Source: Kordia sp965224175 (GTDB lineage: Bacteria; Bacteroidota; Bacteroidia; Flavobacteriales; Flavobacteriaceae). From it: a stretch of DNA of 64,000 nucleotides. Both the position numbers and the translations under genes were made by a program. The stretch lies in assembly GCF_965224175.1 (NCBI RefSeq), contig NZ_OZ245041.1, forward strand, positions 868,001 to 932,000. The letters are read 5' to 3'. Below the pieces are notes generated by a model. It saw nothing but the letters and a program-made list of their open reading frames with translations, ran no database searches and was not told the DNA's origin. Shown piece after piece: positions 52,061 through 59,541 of this stretch; the first letter of the stretch is position 1, and every line of letters starts with the position of its first letter.

Positions 52061-54160
52061 TTAATTTTTGATTAGCTTGTATGTCCAAAATACACCTGAA
52101 CCAGCTTCAATTTCGACTGTAATGGTGTTATTATCAATGAGAGTTACATTGTATGTTATAGAACTTGGTGCATCTGCTGGATTTGAAAGTTCTCCTGCAT
52201 TATTTGCTTTAGGAATTCCTAAATAAGCTCCTGTTCCGTTTAGAGTTATTGTTCCTGCGGTTTCATCATAGGCAAATGTTGCTGCGTTTGAACCATCATG
52301 TGGTGCAATTGGCGCTCCACAAGCATCTCCGCTTCCACTTTGCCATCCTTCAATCCATGTGTCTGCTCCTAGTACGTTACTGAAGGAACCATCGTTTCCA
52401 AATACATATTCATCATTATAAAAACAAGCTCTTTCTGCTACTTGCGCATCGCTGATAGAGAACCATTCTCCTGAACCTGCTGATGGTCCAACTGCTAATG
52501 ATCCTGCTTCTGGTGCAATACTCCATGATCCAGCTAATGGAGACATCGGTACATCACCATCTCTGACTAATTTGAATGTCCAGAATACACCTGAACCAGC
52601 TTCAATCATGACGGTCATGTTGTTTGCATCTTCAAGAGTTACATTGTATGTTATGGAACTTGGTGCATCTGCTGGATTTGAAAGTTCTCCTGCATTGTTT
52701 GCTTTTGGCAATGCTATGTATGCTCCAATTCCATTTAATGTTACTGTACCAGCAGTTTCATTGTATGAGTATGTTGCTGCGTTTGAACCATCATGAGGTG
52801 CGATTGGCGCTCCGCAAGCGTCTCCGCTTCCACTTTGCCATCCTTCAATCCATGTGTCTGCTCCTAATACGTTGCTAAAAGAACCATCAGTTCCAAATAC
52901 ATAGGTATCATCATAATAACAAGCTCTTTCTGCTACTTGTGCATCACTGATAGAGAACCATTCTCCTGAACCTGGTGAAGGTCCAACTGCTAATGATCCT
53001 GCCACTGGAGACATTTTCCACGTTCCTGCAATTGTTGGCGTTGCCGTAGCTTCTTTGTAGAAATATATATTGTCAATAAATACAGTTCCTGCTGCCCAAG
53101 GAGTTCCTACGAATTTTAATTGGAAGATTTCGTTTACTGAAAGTCCTTGATCTACATATTCTGCAATTGGAATTTCGATGGTTGTCCATGCATCTGCTGT
53201 TAACGGACGTGTTACTGGTACTTCTGATGCTCCAGCTGGATTGTTGATAAGTGATACTTCTATATCAGTAACTACATCAGCTGTCCAAACATCTAAGTGA
53301 AGAAATTCCATTCCTGAAACATCTACTGTAGTTCCATCTGCTAAAGCTATTCCTTGATAGCTCAGGTTGATGTATTGTAACATTTGATCTCCATTTAAAT
53401 CAAACATTGCCCAACTACTTCCTTGTGAACCTTGTCCCCAATCTGGAAAATAGTTGGTTCCTGCTACATCATTGTAAGCACTACTAAATATAGAGATTAC
53501 GTCACTTTCAGCTCTTGCTGGTTGTGCAGGCGCTGAAGTAAGTGGTTGTACAATTGCAGTAACTTCAAAGTCTTCTGTGTATGTAGTTGTTTCAATAGCT
53601 CCACCCATGGCAACAACAGTAATAGTGTATGTTCCTGGATCATCGTAAATGTGTGAGATTGTTTCTCCGATATTTCCAGAAACTAATTCGCTTCCATCTC
53701 CAAAATTGATTTGGTTTGTCATCGCAAAATCAGCTGTAGCTGTAATATTTACTTGTTTTGAAATGCCCGGATCATTTTCAATGGTTACCACTAAGTTTTG
53801 CGGTGCTTGAAATGATACTACAATTGATTGCGTTAACGTTGCTATGTCACCGTTTAACGCTTTAGCTGTTAGTGTAGCTTCATAAGTTCCTTCTGCGTAA
53901 ATATGTTCTACGTAGCTTCCTGGAGCTATTTCGGCAACTGCATCAGAGCCATCTCCAAAGTCAAGACTGTAGGTTGTTACTCCTTCACCTAAAGGTGTAA
54001 TTTTCACTAAACCTGTATTGTCTTGTGTAATTTCTGTTAGTAAAGATAGATTTGTAGGTGCGTTTACGGTATCTACAAAATCTAGGTTGTCTTCTTCTTC
54101 GCAGCTAAAAATCATTAGTGCGACTAGACATAAACTGAATACATATTTTATTGTTTTCAT
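52061..54160 (-). CDS. PKD-containing surface glycan-binding lipoprotein with an internal duplication
   Basis: A 699-residue lipoprotein (MIFSC, Cys20). Two PKD domains (about 33-117 and 118-200, YSLDFGDGS and NQINFGDGS), one ISIFSSAY jelly-roll module (about 208-370), then two near-identical modules (378-533 and 543-698). Each repeat carries EWFSISDAQVAERAC, a DTWIEGWQSGSGDACG block and a SNPADAPSSITYNVTL block. No catalytic site is seen. Its position after SusD makes it the SusE-type binding partner. The repeated modules probably bind glucan. Confidence 0.85.
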   Translation of the reverse strand: MKTIKYVFSLCLVALMIFSCEEEDNLDFVDTVNAPTNLSLLTEITQDNTGLVKITPLGEGVTTYSLDFGDGSDAVAEIAPGSYVEHIYAEGTYEATLTAKALNGDIATLTQSIVVSFQAPQNLVVTIENDPGISKQVNITATADFAMTNQINFGDGSELVSGNIGETISHIYDDPGTYTITVVAMGGAIETTTYTEDFEVTAIVQPLTSAPAQPARAESDVISIFSSAYNDVAGTNYFPDWGQGSQGSSWAMFDLNGDQMLQYINLSYQGIALADGTTVDVSGMEFLHLDVWTADVVTDIEVSLINNPAGASEVPVTRPLTADAWTTIEIPIAEYVDQGLSVNEIFQLKFVGTPWAAGTVFIDNIYFYKEATATPTIAGTWKMSPVAGSLAVGPSPGSGEWFSISDAQVAERACYYDDTYVFGTDGSFSNVLGADTWIEGWQSGSGDACGAPIAPHDGSNAATYSYNETAGTVTLNGIGAYIALPKANNAGELSNPADAPSSITYNVTLEDANNMTVMIEAGSGVFWTFKLVRDGDVPMSPLAGSWSIAPEAGSLAVGPSAGSGEWFSISDAQVAERACFYNDEYVFGNDGSFSNVLGADTWIEGWQSGSGDACGAPIAPHDGSNAATFAYDETAGTITLNGTGAYLGIPKANNAGELSNPADAPSSITYNVTLIDNNTITVEIEAGSGVFWTYKLIKN
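52067..52534. repeat. Internal tandem module, copy 2 (C-terminal)
   Basis: Encodes residues 543-698 of the binding lipoprotein and is close at DNA level to 52562-53029, with long identical tracts, which points to a recent duplication. Confidence 0.8.
52562..53029. repeat. Internal tandem module, copy 1
   Basis: Encodes residues 378-533 of the same lipoprotein. The offset to copy 2 is 165 codons. Differences concentrate at a few positions (for example YYDDTYVFGTD against FYNDEYVFGND). Confidence 0.8.
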
Positions 54161-54280
54161 CTTGTATTGTTTTCTTTTTCTCGATTATCGAGATTTAATT
54201 ACTTTGAGTTCTACCTAGGTTTTTATTGTGAATTTTTCACATATTCTTCTTGGATTTTCCTCAAAGGAATTTATTTACTA

Positions 54281-55747
54281 TTAATATCCTGCATTTTGTT
54301 GCCAACGATTTCCTGCCAATTCTATTTCGATTCTTGGAATTGGGAATAGTTCGTTTTTCCCTGATGTAAATCCTGGAATAGAGCTTGTTTCTCCGGTTCT
54401 AACTTGATCGAAGAAACGATGTCCTTCTCCAGCTAGTTCACGTCTTCTTTCTGCTAATATATTTTCTAGTGTCGCTGGAATTCTATTATTGGTGTCACCA
54501 AAAGCTCTATCACGGATAGCATCTAAAAATGTTTGCGGATTTGCAATTGGTGCTGGCGCCAATAAGTTTGCTTCTGCCGCCATTAGTAATACATCTGCAT
54601 AACGAATTGCTCGGTAGTTGTTACTACGATTGATGTTTGCATCTTGCACTACATTATCATTAGCATACGGAATGTATTTTAAGTTGAAGTATCCTGTGTG
54701 TTCTGAACCTTCTGTAAAGGTAACATCTGGTCGTGCCGCCACAAAAGCATTGATATCTAATACTGTTGCTGCCAAACGCGTATCGCCTGCTTGGTATAAG
54801 TCTGATACTTCTTGTACTGGCACATTGAAACTAAATCCTGAAGCATATGGACTAAAGTTTCCTCCTTGAAAACGCGGTCCCATGAATCCTACAGCTACAT
54901 TTCCTTCTACGCATTGAAAACATCCAAAACTAGCTCCTTCTTGCGCTCCTGAATATTGAATTTCGAATACAGATTCAATATTGTTTTCATTGTTATTTAG
55001 AAAGATTGTATTGAAATCTTGTACCAATTGGTATTGTCCTGAATTGATTACTTCATTGAAAGCTTGTGCTGCTTCTGTATATTTTTCTTGGTATAAGTAT
55101 ATTTTCCCAAGTAAAGCCCATGCAGCTCCTTTGGTTACTCTACCATTTTGGGTTTGCATCCAAGGTAAGTCTGGAATTGCGTTCATTAGGTCAATTTCTA
55201 AACGCGCATATACATCTGCTCTTGGCGTTCTGTCAATAGATTGTGTTTCATCAATGGTAATTCTTCTGTCTGTGTAAAAAGGAATATCTCCAAAGAATTT
55301 TACCAATTCGAAGTAGAAGTATGAACGTAAGAATAAGTTTTCGGCTAAGATTTGATCTTTTCCATCAAAGTTTAAGTTATCTTGAAATTCTACAATGTAA
55401 TTGGCTCTACTGATTCCTGCATACATCCATTGGAATACATTACGCAGTGCGCCGTTGTCTGGCGTATGAATCATGTCGTCAATTTGTTGCCAATCTAGTA
55501 CGTCTGTTGGATTTTCTCCTCCACAGAGACTGTTATCAGAAGCAATTTCTCCCAGAATATTGTTTAAATACGTTGTAGATAGTAAGTCATATACACCAAT
55601 GAGCGCATCTTGATAGTTATCTGGCGTATTAAAAAAGTTTTCTGTGTTTTCTTGTCCTGGCGGCAAGATTTCTAAGTAATCATCACAAGATTGTATGCTT
55701 ATAATGATTAGCAGTGTGTATGCTATTTTTGTTATCTTATTATACAT
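54281..55747 (-). CDS. SusD/RagB family nutrient-binding lipoprotein
   Basis: A 488-residue lipoprotein (IQSC, Cys21 counting from ATG 55747). Upstream in-frame codons overlap the SusC gene, so ATG 55747 is preferred. TPR-like helices of the SusD fold and the C-terminal block EIELAGNRWQQNAGY are present, with LAERRRELAGEGHRFFDQVRTGE typical of SusD. It forms the lid of the SusC/SusD importer and here should bind beta-glucan oligosaccharides. It starts 10 bp after SusC. Confidence 0.94.
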   Translation of the reverse strand: MYNKITKIAYTLLIIISIQSCDDYLEILPPGQENTENFFNTPDNYQDALIGVYDLLSTTYLNNILGEIASDNSLCGGENPTDVLDWQQIDDMIHTPDNGALRNVFQWMYAGISRANYIVEFQDNLNFDGKDQILAENLFLRSYFYFELVKFFGDIPFYTDRRITIDETQSIDRTPRADVYARLEIDLMNAIPDLPWMQTQNGRVTKGAAWALLGKIYLYQEKYTEAAQAFNEVINSGQYQLVQDFNTIFLNNNENNIESVFEIQYSGAQEGASFGCFQCVEGNVAVGFMGPRFQGGNFSPYASGFSFNVPVQEVSDLYQAGDTRLAATVLDINAFVAARPDVTFTEGSEHTGYFNLKYIPYANDNVVQDANINRSNNYRAIRYADVLLMAAEANLLAPAPIANPQTFLDAIRDRAFGDTNNRIPATLENILAERRRELAGEGHRFFDQVRTGETSSIPGFTSGKNELFPIPRIEIELAGNRWQQNAGY

Positions 55748-55757
55748 AGTGATGTGT

Positions 55758-58700
55758 TTAGAATGATACATTAATTCCTGTTGTAAATGTTCTCGCTAAA
55801 GGATATTGTCCTAAATCAACTCCAGCACTTAATGGGCTTGAGTTTGAGACATCAGGATTGTATCCTTGATAGTTTGTAAATGTGTATAGATTGTTTACTC
55901 CAAAGTATAGTCTGAATCGATCTAAGTGAATTTTTTCTAAGACAGATTTTGGTAGTGAGTATCCTATTTGAATGTTTTGTATACGTAAATATGAACCATC
56001 TTCTACAAAGAAGTCTGAGAATAAGCGATTGTTTGATGCGTTTGTAGATGCTCTTGGTACAAAATTCGAAGTTCCTTCACCTGTCCAGCGATCTAAGTAT
56101 AAGCTTGGTTTGTTACTGTATGTTAGGAAGCGTTCGTAGCTTCTTACAATATCGTTTCCGATAGAAGCGTATAGTGATGTAGAAAAATCAAATTGTTTGA
56201 AATCAATTCCTAAGTTAAGTCCCATTGTTACGCTTGGAATTGGATTTCCGATCATTGTTTGATCGTCATTACTTCCAAATTCAATTACACCATCACCATC
56301 AATATCTACATAGCGAATGTCTCCTGGCTGCGCATCTGGTTGTGCTGCGTGTGCGTCAATTTCTGCTTGATTTTGAAAGATTCCGTCAGTTTGTAATCCC
56401 CAAAATGCTCCGATTGGTAATCCTGATTGGAAACGTGATGTTGTTTGTCCTAAGCCAAATAATCCTCCGGGTAAAAATCCTGCAGCATTGTTAACTTCAA
56501 TGGCTTTGTTGTCAATACTCGTAAGATTGTATCCTACTTTTATGGTAAGATCATCTGTGAAGTCGTGTGTAAAATTGATGCTTAAATCTAGTCCTTTGTT
56601 TTCTACAATTCCTGCATTGACAAATGGTGGAGAACTTCCTCCTGCACTTGTTCCTAATAGAGCAGATACTTCAGGTACTAATAATAAGTCTTCTGTGCGT
56701 TTTTTATAATAATCTACAGATATGTCAAGTTTACGATCTAATAAACTTACATCAAAACCTATGTTTGTTTGTCTTGTTGTCTCCCACTGTAGTTTTGAGT
56801 TGGATAATGCTCCAATTGCGTTACCAAATGCTAAGGTATCTCCAAATGGATAAGAAGCTTCTGCGTTGGCTCCTTGTAAGAAACCTAACCAACGGTAACT
56901 TCCAATTCTGTCATTACCAGTAATTCCCCAACTTCCTCTTAATTTTAGATTGTTGATGAGTTCTGATTTGAAGAAATCTTCTTGAGAGATTACCCAACCT
57001 CCAGAAAATGATGGAAAGTATCCAACTCTGTTATCTGGACCAAATCTTGTAGAGGCATCTCGTCTTACCATGGCAGATAATAAATACTTACCTTGATAAT
57101 CATACTGAACTCTTCCAAAAGCTGAGTATAAACGATCTTCTCCGATTCCAGTTGTTGCATTTAGTGTTTGCTGAATGTCTTGTGGATCGCCGTTTGGAGT
57201 ATCATCATCATCAATGATAAACGATTGTGTGTTGCTTAAATAGGCATTACTCCAAGCATCTGGACCATTTACTAAGAATCCTGTTGCAAAAAATCCATCG
57301 TATTGAAAACTCTGTAAAGAAGCTCCAACTAATCCTGAGAAATTGTGTTCTCCAAATGATTTTTTGTAGTTTATGAAGGTTTCCCATGTGTAATCAAAGA
57401 AGTTTTGCGTGTTTTCGCTTACCGTACTGTATACATCTCTATCTCCATCATCATTTCTGTCTAGTACAAATTGCCCATTGGCTACATTTACGTTGTTTTG
57501 TACTTTGTTTGGACCATAGTACTGTAAAGGATTGTATGAACGTGCAATTACATCAGCATAGTTAAAGTTGAAACGTGATGTAATGTCTAAATCTTCCATG
57601 ATATCGTATACTAATTCAATTTTACCAGTAAAACGATTTGTTTTTGCTTCGTTAAACGTATTGTTTATAACCGCAAATGGATTTATGATTTCTATTCCTT
57701 GTTCTGAACCTATGTATGAGAATCCTCTTGATGGACCTGTTCCATCAGTTCCATCAAAGATTGGAGTTAACGGAGAAGCATTGGCTCCATAGTAAAGTAT
57801 TGAACCTCTTCCTCCTTCTGGAATTCCTCTAGTTTTTCTGTTTGTATAAAGTAATAAAGTATTTAATTTCAACTTTTCAGAAAGGTTGATACTTAGGTTA
57901 TTTTTTAGTGTCCATCTTGTAAAGTTCGATTTATCACTTGCAATAAGACCTTCTTGTGCTAAGTAGCTTCCGCTAAATCCGTAAGAGATATTTTCTGAAC
58001 CGCCAGTTGCGCTTAAACTATGACTAAATAATGGTGCTGTTGAGAATAATTCGTCTTGCCAATCAGTACCTTCTCCTAGAGAAGAAATATCAGGATAAGG
58101 TAGTGCATTTCCGTCTGCAATCTCTGTTTCATTTACATATACTGCATATTCAGTAGCGTTTAGTAGATCAAGTTTATTTGATGTTTCTTGGACTGTATAA
58201 TAGGCATTGTATGAAAATTTCGTTGCAGAATCTCTACGTCCTTTTTTTGTCGTAATTAAAATAACACCATTGGATGCTCGTACACCGTATATGGCAGAAC
58301 TGGCATCTTTTATAACATCAATTTGTTCGATGTCGTTTGGATCTATTACACTTAAGTCATCTCCAAAGAAAACTCCATCTACAATAATAAGCGGATTATT
58401 GTCTCCATTTGAAGTAATACCACGAATACGAATACTTAATGCTGCTCCTGGTGAACCTGAAGTAGCATTTACTTGAACTCCTGAAGCAGAACCTTGTAAG
58501 GCTTCTTCAACTCGTACAGGATTACGTTCTACAATTTTGTCAGCATCAACTGTGGCATATGCTCCTGAAACTAATTCTTTTCGTTGTGAACCATATCCAA
58601 TAACAACTACAGATTCTAGTGCTTCTGTATCTTGTTTTAGTATGATGCTCAATGGTTTATTGGAAGTTACAACTACTTCTTGGGTAGCATATCCAACATA

Positions 58701-58919
58701 AGAAAATACAATTGTGCCTCCATTGGGCACTTTTTTTAGAGTAAAGTTTCCATCAAAATCTGTAGAAACTCCATTTTGGGTATTCTTTAGTAAGACAGTA
58801 ACGCCTGGAAGTGGAATGTTGGTTCCATCTTCGATGACATTACCGCTTATTTCAAATTCTTGCCCAAAACTCCATATCGAGGAAAGCATGAGTGCAAAAA
58901 TGATTACATAACGGTTCAT
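55758..58919 (-). CDS. SusC/RagA family TonB-dependent transporter
   Basis: A 1053-residue outer-membrane transporter. Signal peptide ends at FGQ; a carboxypeptidase-regulatory-like domain (about 22-100, ISGNVIEDGTNIPLPGVTVLL); a plug with ALQGSASGVQV and IDVIKDASSAIYGVRASNG; then a barrel ending TFTTGINVSF, with the C-terminal Phe typical of SusC. It imports large gluco-oligosaccharides together with SusD. It is the first gene of unit A. Confidence 0.95.
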   Translation of the reverse strand: MNRYVIIFALMLSSIWSFGQEFEISGNVIEDGTNIPLPGVTVLLKNTQNGVSTDFDGNFTLKKVPNGGTIVFSYVGYATQEVVVTSNKPLSIILKQDTEALESVVVIGYGSQRKELVSGAYATVDADKIVERNPVRVEEALQGSASGVQVNATSGSPGAALSIRIRGITSNGDNNPLIIVDGVFFGDDLSVIDPNDIEQIDVIKDASSAIYGVRASNGVILITTKKGRRDSATKFSYNAYYTVQETSNKLDLLNATEYAVYVNETEIADGNALPYPDISSLGEGTDWQDELFSTAPLFSHSLSATGGSENISYGFSGSYLAQEGLIASDKSNFTRWTLKNNLSINLSEKLKLNTLLLYTNRKTRGIPEGGRGSILYYGANASPLTPIFDGTDGTGPSRGFSYIGSEQGIEIINPFAVINNTFNEAKTNRFTGKIELVYDIMEDLDITSRFNFNYADVIARSYNPLQYYGPNKVQNNVNVANGQFVLDRNDDGDRDVYSTVSENTQNFFDYTWETFINYKKSFGEHNFSGLVGASLQSFQYDGFFATGFLVNGPDAWSNAYLSNTQSFIIDDDDTPNGDPQDIQQTLNATTGIGEDRLYSAFGRVQYDYQGKYLLSAMVRRDASTRFGPDNRVGYFPSFSGGWVISQEDFFKSELINNLKLRGSWGITGNDRIGSYRWLGFLQGANAEASYPFGDTLAFGNAIGALSNSKLQWETTRQTNIGFDVSLLDRKLDISVDYYKKRTEDLLLVPEVSALLGTSAGGSSPPFVNAGIVENKGLDLSINFTHDFTDDLTIKVGYNLTSIDNKAIEVNNAAGFLPGGLFGLGQTTSRFQSGLPIGAFWGLQTDGIFQNQAEIDAHAAQPDAQPGDIRYVDIDGDGVIEFGSNDDQTMIGNPIPSVTMGLNLGIDFKQFDFSTSLYASIGNDIVRSYERFLTYSNKPSLYLDRWTGEGTSNFVPRASTNASNNRLFSDFFVEDGSYLRIQNIQIGYSLPKSVLEKIHLDRFRLYFGVNNLYTFTNYQGYNPDVSNSSPLSAGVDLGQYPLARTFTTGINVSF

Positions 58920-59278
58920 ATAGTTGTTTTTAATTTATTCAGTTACAATGTATTTACTATTGTTAACGAATCCTTAAAAATCACCTATACAAAAAGCATA
59001 CACGTTAATTTTTCTATAGTTTTTTTGAACATTTTTTAACAAAAACCCTGTATATATGCAATATTATCAATGAAATACTTTTTGTAAAGAAAGTATCAGT
59101 TTTTATCAAAAAAGGACTACTACAACGTTATTGTTGTGGTAATGTTGTGGTATTTTTTGAGCTTGTTGAGGTTGATGTTGATGTTTTTACAATTGGATGT
59201 ATTGTTATATCATCAACGATTGCTCGATCGATTACATTTTTTCTAATTTACAGTATTATTAATTAAAACTTTTAAACC
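58920..59278. other. 359-bp divergent control region between SusC and lanthipeptide-like gene
   Basis: Contains the direct-repeat element at 59121-59152 and AT-rich sequence. No exact TAnnTTTG was found for either gene; TACATTTT at about 59234 is a one-mismatch candidate for the plus-strand gene. Confidence 0.6.
59121..59152. promoter_or_regulatory. Direct-repeat element upstream of SusC and the lanthipeptide-like gene
   Basis: The stretch reads TACAACGTTA then TTGTTGTGGTAATGTTGTGG. It holds two GTTGTGGT units at an 11-bp period plus an inverted ACAAC. The 17 bases TGTTGTGGTAATGTTGT are identical upstream of unit B (50149-50170). It lies about 200 bp before the SusC start and 127 bp before the lanthipeptide-like gene, so it may control both directions. 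Confidence 0.72.
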
Positions 59279-59446
59279 ATGAAAAAATCAGTTAAAAAAT
59301 TGAATTTAAACAAAACATCAATTTTAAAGTTAAATGAAACTCCTTCTATTTTAGGAGGATTTAGAGCACCTCTTGAAAGATCAGGAGTACAAGGTTGTGG
59401 AGGAGCAAAAACACAACCAGAATGTCCTACTACTATTACTGCATAG
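59279..59446 (+). CDS. Lanthipeptide-like (class I, Bacteroidota type) precursor peptide
   Basis: A 55-residue gene. The leader has KKLNLNKTSILKLNE followed by TPSILGGF, the LNLNK plus GG pattern of Bacteroidota class I lanthipeptide and GG-type natural product precursors. The core after Gly27 is 28 residues (starting FRAPLERSGV and ending GCGGAKTQPECPTTITA) with two Cys (40 and 49) and five Ser/Thr, enough for two thioether rings. An intrinsic terminator follows 28 bp below. No LanB, LanC, radical enzyme or transporter is in the window, so modification would depend on enzymes encoded elsewhere. Confidence 0.75.
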   Translation: MKKSVKKLNLNKTSILKLNETPSILGGFRAPLERSGVQGCGGAKTQPECPTTITA

Positions 59447-59474
59447 TTAGGTTTTTCAATACTAATTTTATGAG

Positions 59475-59517
59475 TAAGCTACAAAGCAATTTTATATTGT
59501 TTTGTAGCTTATTTTTT
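59475..59517 (+). terminator. Intrinsic terminator of the lanthipeptide-like gene
   Basis: TAAGCTACAAAGCAAT (59475-59490) pairs with ATTGTTTTGTAGCTTA (59496-59511), 16 bp with one G-U pair, 5-base loop, followed by TTTTTT. It marks the small gene as a complete transcription unit. Confidence 0.88.
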
Positions 59518-59541
59518 ATAATGTATACAAGTTTTATCCAA

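Noticed and set aside
59461..59541. Terminator as a shared bidirectional element for the regulator gene
   Set aside because: The U-tract is present only on the plus side, so it serves the small peptide gene. The minus-strand side lacks one.
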